Part shown: in pieces, positions 1 to 7,789 of the stretch
Position numbering within the stretch: the stretch's first letter is position 1
Layout: every line of letters begins with the position of its first letter
Source of the DNA: Chloroflexota bacterium
GTDB lineage: Bacteria > Chloroflexota > Dehalococcoidia > UBA2979
Length of the DNA stretch: 12,040 nucleotides
Assembly (NCBI GenBank): GCA_002710905.1
Contig: PAJB01000001.1
Span: forward strand, 1-12,040
Direction: 5' to 3'
Made by a program: the position numbers and the translations under genes
Notes under the pieces: model-generated
Database searches by the model: none
Seen by the model: the letters and a program-made list of their open reading frames with translations, nothing else
Told to the model about the DNA's origin: nothing

Positions 1-1536
1 ATCTAAATTTGAAGTTGCTTCATCTAATATAACTACGGATGGTGATTGGAGATACGCTCTTGCCAATAATAGGCGTTGCCGTTGGCCTAAAGAAAAATTA
101 CCTGCATTGTCTCCCATAGGTTCATCTAACACATTATGCTGCTCTAGAATTTCCTCTAAACATGCTTCTTTTAGTACTTGCTTTATTTTATCAATATCCA
201 TTGTGGATTCGGGGTCTATAAAATTCTTTAAAGTCGTATTGGGGATGTACATTTCATTAGAGGCGTAAAATATATGGTCCGTTAGTTTAGCGTTTATGGT
301 GGTAGATTTGCTAGCTAAATGGTGGTTGATTGTGACGATCCCCTCATCTGGAAGATAGTAACCGGCTATTATTTTTAATAAAGTTGATTTACCATCTCCG
401 GACTTTCCTGTTAGTAGGATGCGATCACCTTTAGAAATTGTAGCAGAAAGAGAGTTTAGTATAAGGTCTTGATCGAAAGAAAAGGAAACGTTGTCCAGAA
501 GTATCCCTTCAATAGTATTGATGCTTGTTTGGTGTCCAACATTGTTTGTTGCTAATCGGCGCATGGCTTCTAGTAATTGAATAGTGCCAGCTCTGTGTTC
601 TTTAACAAGTACCCATTGAGTTTGATATTCAGCTGTGTATGCCCGGAGCCTACCGAATAGTAGTATCAGTATGAGTAGTCCCTCTATAGACAAAGAGGTT
701 AATGTTGAAGCGATTGTTACGATTATCAAGAGAGATATTAACCCAAATGAGTCTGACAACATAGTTACTTTCTCGCCGGTTGTTCGTTTCTGTACTCTCC
801 ATGACCAATCCCTTTGGATGATTGTACTCATTTTTCTTAGAACTACATGTTTTAAATTATCAAACTTTATTATTTCAAACCCCCGGATGTTTTGATTGAC
901 TTCGTATAACATTTCTTCATGTATGCCTACTTTGGCTTCACCAATAGATTGCATTTGATTAAAATTGCGCATATTTATCAAGATTGACGCTATTCCAAGA
1001 ATTATTGCTGCCAGTGTAATGAAAGGTGACGCGATGAGAGCTGTGATGAATAGTATAGTTATGGATATGAGAGAAGATAACAGCCCTAACCAAGCCAAAA
1101 AATGCGCTGAAGATGCTCCAGATAAATGAAGTATCAGGTTAGACATTTGCTCAGGTTTTTCTTTGCTATGGGCATTACCAGTTAGGCCAAGATAAAGACT
1201 TACTACACGGTTGGCTTGCTGAGCATAAACATCATATCTAGTTACAGCACTTATGCGCGCTCGGTACATACGTAAGAACGCCCATATGATGATGGCCATA
1301 AATGTGCAAAGGCTTAGTAATATTACGTAAGCGTGCATAGTCATACTTGTCAATATTATTGGTATGTACTGGCTTATGATGGGAGTGATTCCAGAGTTGT
1401 CAGTGCTGTTTAGTATCAAGTAAATCAATCCTAGAATTGATACCTCTAATGGCGGTATAAGTAAATTAAGAACTAAAATCTGAGTGACCTTCAGACGATG
1501 TTCATTAGCTAATCTTAATATTTCTTTACGTAACAT
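1..1536 (-). CDS. ABC transporter, fused membrane and ATPase domains (C-terminus cut by window edge)
   Basis: Reading the minus strand from ATG at 1534-1536 gives 512 codons with no stop up to base 1, so the gene continues outside the window. The N-terminal ~330 residues are hydrophobic with several membrane segments (about 20-42, 57-90, 148-187, 265-300), followed by an ATPase domain: Walker A GKSGDGKST at 377-385, signature FSLGQRQ around 481-487 and Walker B VVILDEATSNLD at 501-512. This is the layout of type-IV exporters (MsbA/lipid-flippase or peptide-exporter type), which work as homo- or heterodimers in the cytoplasmic membrane. The signature is FSLGQ rather than LSGGQ, a variant that occurs in this superfamily. 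The ATG lies 3 bases after the stop of the upstream gene, so it is the last visible member of the polysaccharide operon. Export of a lipid-linked glycan or its product is inferred from context; the substrate is not shown by the sequence. Confidence 0.9.
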   Translation of the reverse strand, partial: MLRKEILRLANEHRLKVTQILVLNLLIPPLEVSILGLIYLILNSTDNSGITPIISQYIPIILTSMTMHAYVILLSLCTFMAIIIWAFLRMYRARISAVTRYDVYAQQANRVVSLYLGLTGNAHSKEKPEQMSNLILHLSGASSAHFLAWLGLLSSLISITILFITALIASPFITLAAIILGIASILINMRNFNQMQSIGEAKVGIHEEMLYEVNQNIRGFEIIKFDNLKHVVLRKMSTIIQRDWSWRVQKRTTGEKVTMLSDSFGLISLLIIVTIASTLTSLSIEGLLILILLFGRLRAYTAEYQTQWVLVKEHRAGTIQLLEAMRRLATNNVGHQTSINTIEGILLDNVSFSFDQDLILNSLSATISKGDRILLTGKSGDGKSTLLKIIAGYYLPDEGIVTINHHLASKSTTINAKLTDHIFYASNEMYIPNTTLKNFIDPESTMDIDKIKQVLKEACLEEILEQHNVLDEPMGDNAGNFSLGQRQRLLLARAYLQSPSVVILDEATSNLD

Positions 1537-1539
1537 GAT

Positions 1540-2796
1540 TTAATATGCTTGAGTTAACGATTTGATGTGAGTTAAGTATTTAGTAGATACGTCTTGATCT
1601 TCAGAGCTTCCGTATACTTGATCAAATAAAAATGTGTTTACGTTTGTCGAGGAATATGGAATGTCGAATTGTCCTAGGTGGATTTTATTAATGGTGTCAA
1701 CAATTTCTTCATTTGAGTTGACTGTCCAGCAAGCATTATATTTTTCCCAGCGCATCGTATTGTCGTTGAAATGATTAGGATATATAAATATTTTATCGAA
1801 GTAATATGCATCAAATATTATGCTAGACATATAATTTATGACTATGTCTGACCATTGAATTAGGTGGGTAGAATGAGAGTTATCTATTCGTCCTATGTAC
1901 TTTAGCCTCTCATCGGAAAGCTGTTCTCTAGTGTGAGGCTTAATAACTAAATCAGTGAATGGTAAATTATCAATTTCAGTTAGGCTTTCAAGTATATCGT
2001 CAGGGTGGCTGCGGTATCGGCTAGAATGGTCAAAAAATATTATCTTGGTAGAGTCAGGATTTCGATCAAGAGTGTTTTCACCAATTAATGTGAAATACGT
2101 TTCACACCACTTTTTTGAGAATCTAGGACTTCCAAGTACTGTCATTTTGGATGGGTTAAGCCCCATTCTAGAATACTTTGTTTTGATATCGCAGGATGCA
2201 ACTATCAGTTCATCGATCCATCCCCAATTTTCATGCATTCTTTGGTTGTTTTGCTTTTCTAATCCTGCTAGAGTCCAATAGTCATTAGCAGCAGAATCAA
2301 AGCCATGAGGAACGCCTATTATTGGTATGGACATTGCTTTTGCTGCAGTATTGATAGAAGAGTAAATGAATCTTGTCTCGTCTACATAATCTACGACAAC
2401 TGCTCCAATTTGTTGATGCCGTATCAAATCGTGTGCCCACTTTGAATCAAAAAGTTGTTCCATGACACGTGACGAATACAGTCGCATCCGAATTTTGCTC
2501 AGTAATGCTTTTAAAGGTCCGAAGTTGTTTAAAAGGCTATTTCTACATACGGTATCAGTTACTAATATGAAAAGCTTATGAAACAGTGAATGAGGATCTA
2601 AGTTGTAAATGTATTCTATTTTCACGTTATGTTTATGTTTTATGAAATTGAGCCTGAAGTCATTTTTAATATCGAAATATGGGTTGATACAAGAGATCAA
2701 TATTCTCAGATCTGGTTGGTTTAGGGATTCGTCAAATAATGGCGTCATATGATCTACATCATTAAAAGACCTGAATATAAAGAGAATGGTTTTCAT
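1540..2796 (-). CDS. GT-B-fold surface-polymer transferase, CDP-glycerol glycerophosphotransferase-like
   Basis: A 418-residue soluble protein with no signal peptide. The C-terminal half has the pattern of the TagB/TagF CDP-glycerol glycerophosphotransferase and capsule-synthesis GT-B families: a PHG motif (163-165), LGSPRF (221-226), a strand with DHSSR (256-260), KPH (286-288), then SDIVINYMSS (316-325) followed by FDAYYFDK. In those families the H-G and K-P-H histidines and the S-D...SS segment surround the donor phosphate. Acceptor and donor cannot be read from sequence. Its start overlaps the stop of the GT2 gene by 4 bases (ATGA), and it ends 3 bases before the ABC transporter start. 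Because a cytidylyltransferase is encoded in the same operon, a CMP- or CDP-activated donor is a reasonable inference. Capsule-type Kdo transferase or an ordinary glycosyltransferase are the alternatives. Confidence 0.7.
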   Translation of the reverse strand: MKTILFIFRSFNDVDHMTPLFDESLNQPDLRILISCINPYFDIKNDFRLNFIKHKHNVKIEYIYNLDPHSLFHKLFILVTDTVCRNSLLNNFGPLKALLSKIRMRLYSSRVMEQLFDSKWAHDLIRHQQIGAVVVDYVDETRFIYSSINTAAKAMSIPIIGVPHGFDSAANDYWTLAGLEKQNNQRMHENWGWIDELIVASCDIKTKYSRMGLNPSKMTVLGSPRFSKKWCETYFTLIGENTLDRNPDSTKIIFFDHSSRYRSHPDDILESLTEIDNLPFTDLVIKPHTREQLSDERLKYIGRIDNSHSTHLIQWSDIVINYMSSIIFDAYYFDKIFIYPNHFNDNTMRWEKYNACWTVNSNEEIVDTINKIHLGQFDIPYSSTNVNTFLFDQVYGSSEDQDVSTKYLTHIKSLTQAY

Positions 2797-3641
2797 TTAT
2801 TTCTCTGTAGCATCCCGCTCATTGTTCCTATGATCTTATTGGATCGATAAAATAAAACGTCTTTTATAGGTGCTGTGAATGTTTGTTGCTTTTTAAGGTT
2901 CTTGAGATCATTCGTTGCTCTTTTGATTTCAGAAATGATAAGTTTTATGGTAGATAGATCCTTAGTGACTCCTATTGTTTTCATTGCTTTGGATTCTCTA
3001 TGAAACCTATGCCGTATTTGTTTCCAGGTTTCGTGATGACTATGGACGATCGAAGCTTTAGGCTCATAGTAAACTGAGAAACCTTGTTTCATCCAATATT
3101 TGGCCCAATCTATGTCTTCTTGACCAGAAAGGGATTCATTAAACTTATATTGTTCCCAAGCTCTTTTGGTTAAGCTTGAATTAGCGTTATGTGAAAAATA
3201 GTTAGGTGCATTGAGCGTTTTCGGTTTATCACCAAATGTCCTGTTTAGATCTGTGAATTCGGGGTATCTTGAATTTTTATCCCCAATTTGTTTACCGTAT
3301 ACCATGATGATGTTCGGATTTAGAAGAGGACTTATCAAATTAGTTATCCAAGTGTTGTCACACGGTTCTGTATGAGCTGATACTAATACTAGAAAATCTC
3401 CGGTTGAATTTTCAATGCCTTTATTTAAGGAGTATCCGAATGTGAAATCGCTTTTCTTGATTCCGACTATTTTGTCACAGTACTGCTCAGCAAGTTTAAC
3501 GGTGTCATCAGTTGATTCAGAATCGACAAGAATAATTTCAATGTTTGGATACTCTTGCTGTTTGATGGCTCTTAATAGATTAGTGATGTATAGTCCTTCA
3601 TTATAAGTTCTTATTATGACTGAAACCTTTTGAGAGAACAT
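2793..3641 (-). CDS. Glycosyltransferase family 2 (rhamnosyltransferase-like)
   Basis: A 282-residue GT-A enzyme. It begins with VSVIIRTYNEG (6-16), continues with the nucleotide-binding LVDSESTDDT (38-47) and has the acceptor-side ED motif in GQEDIDW (173-179). At the usual DxD position stands SAHTEP (88-93). The S-A-H form is common in this GT2 branch, which includes rhamnosyltransferase-like proteins, so it is not evidence of inactivity. Such enzymes move a sugar from a nucleotide donor to a growing lipid-linked glycan on the cytoplasmic face. The C-terminal ~70 residues are basic and amphipathic (RHRFHRESK and onward), which would suit membrane association, but no membrane helix is clear. 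The ATG lies 1 base after the stop of the dehydrogenase gene, and the stop overlaps the next start (ATGA). Donor and linkage are unknown. Confidence 0.88.
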   Translation of the reverse strand: MFSQKVSVIIRTYNEGLYITNLLRAIKQQEYPNIEIILVDSESTDDTVKLAEQYCDKIVGIKKSDFTFGYSLNKGIENSTGDFLVLVSAHTEPCDNTWITNLISPLLNPNIIMVYGKQIGDKNSRYPEFTDLNRTFGDKPKTLNAPNYFSHNANSSLTKRAWEQYKFNESLSGQEDIDWAKYWMKQGFSVYYEPKASIVHSHHETWKQIRHRFHRESKAMKTIGVTKDLSTIKLIISEIKRATNDLKNLKKQQTFTAPIKDVLFYRSNKIIGTMSGMLQRNK

Positions 3642-3642
3642 A

Positions 3643-4590
3643 TTATTTACTCCATATCCCTAACCCTACTAAGAGATTATTCAAAGTCTGTTCGTGGACT
3701 TTTTCCCAAGCGTCGGGACTACTGTTAGAATTGTGTGGTGCTAGTAATACGTTTTCTAGGCTCCTAAGCTCACTAGTGGGAGGCAACGGTTCATCTTCAA
3801 AGACGTCTAAAGCCGCTCCTTTTATTTTGCCGTCTTTCAAAGCTTTCACGAGTGCTATCTCATCTATTAATGGACCGCGAGCCGCATTAATGATGTACGG
3901 CTTCTTGGCCATGTTTGTAAATTCAATGGTCGAAAGAATATGAAGGCTTGAATCGTTTAGATCACAATTTAAAGTTATAAAATCCGATTTTGAAAGCAGG
4001 AAGTCTTTACTTACTAGTTCAATGCTTACACTATCCAAGAATTCTTTAGGTGGTTTACAAGGATCATGTCCTAAGATGCGTATGCCAAATGAGGATGCTT
4101 TACGAGCTATTGCTTGTCCGATATTCCCTAATCCTATTATTCCTAGCGTACATTCATACAGAGATACTAGATTTCTTTTTTCCCAAATATGTTTTTTTAC
4201 ATCTGTGTCCATAGCATGAAGCTGTCGTGCAAAAGTTAATATATAGCCTAATACAGTATCTGATACTGGATTTGTGAAAGCATTGGGGGTGTTGAAAACT
4301 TGAATATGTTTCTGATTAGCATATGCTTTATCTATTGAATCGATACCTGTGCCCCATTTCGATATTACAGATAATTGCTTGGCTGCATCCAGGACTTTAG
4401 GAGTGAAACGATCATCCCCACATATCGTGCCCTGTATGTCATGGATAACTTCTAGTAGTTCGTGTTCCTCTAGCCTTTCTGTGACTTTTGGAACGATAGG
4501 TTTTAGATTATATTGTTCGAATACATGCATATACTTGCCAACTACAGGTTGAAAGTAAGGTGCAGATATTAAAATGTTCTTTTTGAGCAT
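3643..4590 (-). CDS. D-isomer-specific 2-hydroxyacid dehydrogenase (phosphoglycerate dehydrogenase-like)
   Basis: A 315-residue NAD(P)-dependent oxidoreductase of the SerA/D-lactate-dehydrogenase superfamily. It shows the substrate-loop motif KWGTGIDSID (78-87), the Rossmann motif GLGNIG (153-158), an Asp after the second strand (GHDPC, D176) favouring NAD, and the catalytic triad by alignment with SerA: R238 in NAARGP, E267 in DVFEDEP and H286 in LLAPH. It lacks the regulatory ACT domain of long SerA enzymes, so it corresponds to the short form. The family interconverts a 2-keto acid and a D-2-hydroxy acid. Being coupled by a 1-base TAATG overlap to the cytidylyltransferase gene and placed before two transferases, it more likely makes or trims a precursor of a surface glycan than takes part in serine synthesis. 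That role is inference; a duplicated housekeeping SerA captured by the operon is the alternative. Confidence 0.88.
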   Translation of the reverse strand: MLKKNILISAPYFQPVVGKYMHVFEQYNLKPIVPKVTERLEEHELLEVIHDIQGTICGDDRFTPKVLDAAKQLSVISKWGTGIDSIDKAYANQKHIQVFNTPNAFTNPVSDTVLGYILTFARQLHAMDTDVKKHIWEKRNLVSLYECTLGIIGLGNIGQAIARKASSFGIRILGHDPCKPPKEFLDSVSIELVSKDFLLSKSDFITLNCDLNDSSLHILSTIEFTNMAKKPYIINAARGPLIDEIALVKALKDGKIKGAALDVFEDEPLPPTSELRSLENVLLAPHNSNSSPDAWEKVHEQTLNNLLVGLGIWSK

Positions 4591-5360
4591 TATTCAGGAA
4601 CTATATTTAGGTATTGTTTTGTTAAAGGGTCTTCTTTAATAAGTTGTGTTACTAAGTGCAGGTCTTCTAAATTATCGACTGCATGACTGTCGAATTCACT
4701 TTCTATCATACGGATGCTGTACCCGTGCTCCATGAAACGATTCATATCTACTGATTCAGCAATTTCTAACGGAGTAGGCGCTAGTGCGGTGTATAGTTTC
4801 AAGCCAGATCGAGTGAATGGGATAATACATACTTGTTTGTACATGGGAGTGGAGGACAAATTTGAGACGTCAGCTAGATGAGGAATAGGGCTTCGAGACA
4901 TATATAGTGCATCTGATTCGTTGTTTATCACAACTTTAATAGTATTTGGATTTAGGTAGTCTGAATGTTCAGTGATGCGCTTCATGAGGTTTGTGCATAT
5001 TATTGAGGAATTTTGAAACATTGGTTCTAGAGCAAGGTCTATCATCTCTGGATAGGTCATAGGTTCGTCCCCTTGAACCATTACAATGAGTTCAGCGTCC
5101 AAAGACTCAGCAGCTTCAGCAGTTCTGTCACTAGCACGCTGGTGTTCGGATGATGTCATTATGGCTTTCCCTCCTAAATCCGTGACTGCATCATGAATTT
5201 CTTTATCACATGTGGCTACGTACACATCAGAAAGTACTTTTGACATCGAAACTCTTCGACGTACATGTTCTATCATAGGTAATCCCAAAATATCTGCTAA
5301 TGGTTTACCGGGAAATCTACTGGAACCCATTCGTGCTGGTATTATGGCTACTGCATCCAT
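4590..5360 (-). CDS. KdsB-family cytidylyltransferase (CMP-Kdo synthetase-like)
   Basis: A 256-residue enzyme of the CTP-dependent sugar-acid cytidylyltransferase family. Visible motifs: the CTP loop PARMGSSRFPGKPL (8-21), EHQRASDR (72-79, corresponding to HQSGTER in E. coli KdsB), QGDEP (96-100, with metal-binding D98), NPNTIKVV and ALYMSRSPIP (151-160), and AVDNLEDL (227-234, with the second metal Asp D229). The length matches KdsB (about 250). The family couples CTP to Kdo or related 2-keto acids to give a CMP-sugar. The HLGIYGYR segment of classical KdsB is replaced here by QVCIIPFTRSGL, so a relative of Kdo could be the substrate; no Kdo synthase is visible in the window. Its ATG has a good Shine-Dalgarno (GGAGG), and its stop shares one base with the next start. 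Sure of family, unsure of substrate. Confidence 0.85.
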   Translation of the reverse strand: MDAVAIIPARMGSSRFPGKPLADILGLPMIEHVRRRVSMSKVLSDVYVATCDKEIHDAVTDLGGKAIMTSSEHQRASDRTAEAAESLDAELIVMVQGDEPMTYPEMIDLALEPMFQNSSIICTNLMKRITEHSDYLNPNTIKVVINNESDALYMSRSPIPHLADVSNLSSTPMYKQVCIIPFTRSGLKLYTALAPTPLEIAESVDMNRFMEHGYSIRMIESEFDSHAVDNLEDLHLVTQLIKEDPLTKQYLNIVPE

Positions 5361-5372
5361 TAATTCCTCCTA
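5361..5372 (-). promoter_or_regulatory. Ribosome binding site of the KdsB-like gene
   Basis: On the minus strand the stop TAG of the epimerase gene runs directly into the ribosome site: TAGGAGGAATTAATG. The AGGAGG core lies 6 bases before the ATG, one of the strongest Shine-Dalgarno sequences in the operon. It supports the ATG at 5358-5360 as the start and shows translational reinitiation across a 9-base gap. Confidence 0.8.
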
Positions 5373-6344
5373 TGAATCTATTATTATGGTGTCTAGCCAG
5401 TCAGTATTGGCCATATACCAATCGATAGTCATTTGAATTCCATCCTCAAAAGATACTTTAGGAACCCAGTTCAGTATCTTTTTCGCTTTAGTTATATCTG
5501 CGTAGGTAGAGGTCACATCTGCACTATTTCGAGGCAAATAATTTTTCTGAACGGTTTTGCCAAGCTTATCTTCTATAAGGGTAATGACTTGATTAACAGA
5601 TACTGGATTATTCGAGCCAAGATTAAAAATTTGGTAGCCAACTTTCTCAAGGCTCTTTATAGTGCCAGTTGCAACATCGTTTACATGTGTGAAATCTCTG
5701 GTTTGGCTACCATCTCCAAAAACTGTTAAAGTGCCGCCTTCGTTAATCAATTTTATGAATTTGAAGATGCTCATGTCTGGACGACCAAACTGGCCGTAAA
5801 CAGTGAAATACCGGTTGATGCTGATATCGATGTTATATTGGTGATGATATGAGTAACATAATAATTCAGCCGACTTTTTTGATACAGAGTAAGGTGTTAA
5901 TGGAGAATCGGTTGGATAAGATTCTGCTATAAGATTGGAGTATGTTTCCCCATATAAACTTGACGTAGAAGCTAATACAAATTTATCTGTTTTTGTGGAT
6001 CTGCATAATTCTAATAAATTAAGAGTTCCCATGAGATTAGTGTTTAAATATTCATGAGGATCTAACAAAGATTGTCTTACTCCTGCCCTGGCTGCCAAGT
6101 GGATTATTCCTTCGAACTTAGTGTTTGTGAACAGGTTTAAGGCACCGAAGTCAAGAATGTTTATACTGTGAAATTCAAAGTCTTCGTAATTTTGCAATTG
6201 ACTTAGCCTGACATGTTTGATGGTAGGATCATAGGAATCATTTATCGAATCAATGCCTGTAATGTGATGCCCTGATTCAAGTAGTTGAATACATACTTGT
6301 GTCCCTACAAATCCAATGGATCCCGTTACCAGATAATTACTCAT
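5370..6344 (-). CDS. NAD-dependent epimerase/dehydratase, UDP-glucuronate 4-epimerase-like
   Basis: A 324-residue extended SDR. The NAD-binding motif TGSIGFVG is at 7-14, with the acidic adenine-ribose residue in GIDSIND (D32). LAARAGVRQS (83-92) is typical of the UDP-glucuronate/UDP-galacturonate 4-epimerase branch. The catalytic set is ASTSSLYG (125-132) and YSVSK (Y152, K156), followed by RYFTVYGQFGRPDM (178-191) and a TRDFTHVNDV substrate motif (215-224). The predicted reaction is C4 epimerisation of a UDP-hexuronic acid (or UDP-HexNAcA). This fits the preceding gene, which makes the C6-oxidised UDP-sugar, so the pair would supply an acidic sugar donor. Its ATG shares one base with the stop of the dehydrogenase gene (TAATG). 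The family call is firm; the exact substrate is inferred from motif resemblance and from the neighbour. Confidence 0.87.
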   Translation of the reverse strand: MSNYLVTGSIGFVGTQVCIQLLESGHHITGIDSINDSYDPTIKHVRLSQLQNYEDFEFHSINILDFGALNLFTNTKFEGIIHLAARAGVRQSLLDPHEYLNTNLMGTLNLLELCRSTKTDKFVLASTSSLYGETYSNLIAESYPTDSPLTPYSVSKKSAELLCYSYHHQYNIDISINRYFTVYGQFGRPDMSIFKFIKLINEGGTLTVFGDGSQTRDFTHVNDVATGTIKSLEKVGYQIFNLGSNNPVSVNQVITLIEDKLGKTVQKNYLPRNSADVTSTYADITKAKKILNWVPKVSFEDGIQMTIDWYMANTDWLDTIIIDS

Positions 6345-7672
6345 TACAATTTAACAACGCTAGATTTATTTTCAGTCACGTTGGCGGTTGCGTTGCGTGT
6401 GTCTAATATACACTTACTATGTCGTACCACCCAATTCCAGTCGTAATTACTATGATTGGTTGTTATCACCACGCAGTCAAACCTTGACATTGTTGACTCA
6501 TCCAAAGTTATAGACGACATATCAAAATGTTCGTATTTTAAATCTGGAATGTAAGGATCATTGTAAGACACTAACGCTCCTTTATTTCTTAATATGTCTA
6601 TTACGTCTAATGATGGAGATTCTCTAAAATCAGAAACATCCGGTTTGTAAGCGATACCTAATATTAGAATTTTCGATCCTTTCAAAGCTCTACTCGATTG
6701 ATTTAGAATATCAGTTATTTTAGTTACCACATAATCTGGCATACTTGTGTTCACTTCTGTGGCTAACTGAATAAATCTTGCATTGTAGTTTAGAGTTTTT
6801 AATTTCCATGCTAGAAATTGAGGATCCACCGGTATGCAATGGCCTCCCAGTCCTGGGCCTGGATAGAAAGGTGTGAATCCGAAAGGTTTTGTTGCTGCCG
6901 CATTTATAACTTCCCAAACGTCTATATTCAGATGGTTACACATTATTGCTATTTCATTTACCAATCCTATGTTTGTAGCTCGATAGGTGTTTTCTAGAAG
7001 TTTCACCATTTCTGCTACCTTAGTGGATGATACGGGGACAATGGTTTGAATTGCAGATTTATACAGAGAAATACCAATTTCAGTACAAGATTTGGTGATG
7101 CCTCCTAATACTTTTGGTGTGTCAATCACCGTCCAAGTTTGATTATTCGGGTCGATTCGCTCAGGTGAAAAGGCTACGAAAATATTCTTGCCAATTTCTA
7201 ATGTTCCATTTTCGGAATTCTCTAACATTGGAACTATAATTTCTTCAGTGGTCCCGGGATAGGTAGTGCTTTCTAGTACAATGAGCATGTCCTCATGGAC
7301 ATATTTTGAGATTGAATTAGTTGCATTGATAATGAATGACACATCTGGATCCTTGGTTTTACTTACTGGTGTAGGCACACAGATTATTACACAATCAGAT
7401 GTTGCAATGGAGGAATAGTCTGTGGTTGCTGTTAGTGTTCCTCCACTGCTTACTTGAGGAGATAAATATTTGATACTTTCTGAAGAGATGTCACCGATGT
7501 AGGATTCTCCTGAATTGATTGTATTCACTTTTGATTCATCGTTGTCTATGGTGCACACATGGAAACCAGCTGAGGCAAATGCGATCGCAAGAGGCAATCC
7601 AACATATCCCGCTCCAATAACGGAAATTTGAGCAGTTTTGTTCTCAATTTTACTTTTTAGATCAGAATCCAT
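6344..7672 (-). CDS. Nucleotide-sugar 6-dehydrogenase (UDP-N-acetylglucosamine/WbpA-WecC type)
   Basis: A 442-residue enzyme of the UDP-glucose/UDP-HexNAc dehydrogenase family, which oxidises C6 of a UDP-sugar to the acid in two NAD-dependent steps. Motifs (from the start chosen here): ISVIGAGYVGLPLA near 16-29 with GAGYVG at 20-25, VPTPVS around 99-104, ESTTYPGTT with E134, FSPERIDPN around 168-176, the lysine in KLLENTYRATNIGLVNE (K224), and the catalytic Cys279 in GPGLGGHCIPVDP. A C-terminal UDP-binding domain begins near ILGIAYKPDVSDFRESP. The wording around the start (a run KSKIENKTAQISVIG) and the FSPER and HCIPVDP forms resemble WbpA, so UDP-GlcNAc is the preferred substrate guess; UDP-glucose or UDP-ManNAc are alternatives. 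An upstream in-frame TTG at 7757-7759 would add 29 residues unlike the family and has no ribosome site, whereas ATG at 7670-7672 follows GGAAGT. Confidence 0.88.
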   Translation of the reverse strand: MDSDLKSKIENKTAQISVIGAGYVGLPLAIAFASAGFHVCTIDNDESKVNTINSGESYIGDISSESIKYLSPQVSSGGTLTATTDYSSIATSDCVIICVPTPVSKTKDPDVSFIINATNSISKYVHEDMLIVLESTTYPGTTEEIIVPMLENSENGTLEIGKNIFVAFSPERIDPNNQTWTVIDTPKVLGGITKSCTEIGISLYKSAIQTIVPVSSTKVAEMVKLLENTYRATNIGLVNEIAIMCNHLNIDVWEVINAAATKPFGFTPFYPGPGLGGHCIPVDPQFLAWKLKTLNYNARFIQLATEVNTSMPDYVVTKITDILNQSSRALKGSKILILGIAYKPDVSDFRESPSLDVIDILRNKGALVSYNDPYIPDLKYEHFDMSSITLDESTMSRFDCVVITTNHSNYDWNWVVRHSKCILDTRNATANVTENKSSVVKL

Positions 7673-7682
7673 ATTACTTCCA
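7673..7682 (-). promoter_or_regulatory. Ribosome binding site deciding the dehydrogenase start
   Basis: The minus strand reads TGTGGAAGTAATATG here, giving a GGAAG purine core five to six bases before ATG 7670-7672. No such core precedes the upstream TTG at 7757-7759. Together with the family alignment this supports a 442-residue rather than a 471-residue protein. Confidence 0.55.
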
Positions 7683-7691
7683 CATATAATT

Positions 7692-7707
7692 TGGCAAAGC
7701 TTCGCCA
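7692..7707 (-). promoter_or_regulatory. Short stem-loop in the 117-base leader before the dehydrogenase gene
   Basis: The 16 bases TGGCGAAGCTTTGCCA (minus strand) fold into a 6-bp stem, with one G-U pair, closed by a 4-base loop, about 20 bases before the dehydrogenase ATG. The gap 7673-7789 is the only sizeable non-coding gap in the operon. It also holds an AACG/CGTT mini-hairpin near 7758-7770 and a weak promoter-like pair (TTGAAG, 17 bases, TTATAT). No T-run follows, so it is not a standard intrinsic terminator. A pause, attenuator or target region for the preceding NusG-like protein is possible but unproven. Confidence 0.3.
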
Positions 7708-7789
7708 TTTGCTGACATGGAGCGTTGCTTATATAACGATATCGGAGCTGGCGCTTCAACGAAAACCGTTTTGTTTTTGAAATGAATCA

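Noticed and set aside
88..93. FSLGQ as evidence of an inactive ABC transporter
   Set aside because: Walker A, Walker B and the catalytic Glu are intact and this signature variant occurs in active exporters; only a possible partner requirement was kept.
2793..3641. GT2 enzyme inactive because DxD is replaced by SAHTEP
   Set aside because: The same S-A-H form is usual in this GT2 subgroup, and the ED motif and the N-terminal nucleotide-binding motifs are intact.
5433..5729. 98-residue plus-strand frame inside the epimerase gene, and similar frames at 635-895, 1955-2281 and 7809-8036
   Set aside because: All run antisense to well-supported genes, with low-complexity or unconvincing translations and no start signals.
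7673..7759. N-terminal extension of the nucleotide-sugar dehydrogenase from TTG 7757-7759
   Set aside because: The 29 extra residues do not resemble the family, there is no ribosome site, and a suitable ATG with GGAAG lies at 7670-7672.
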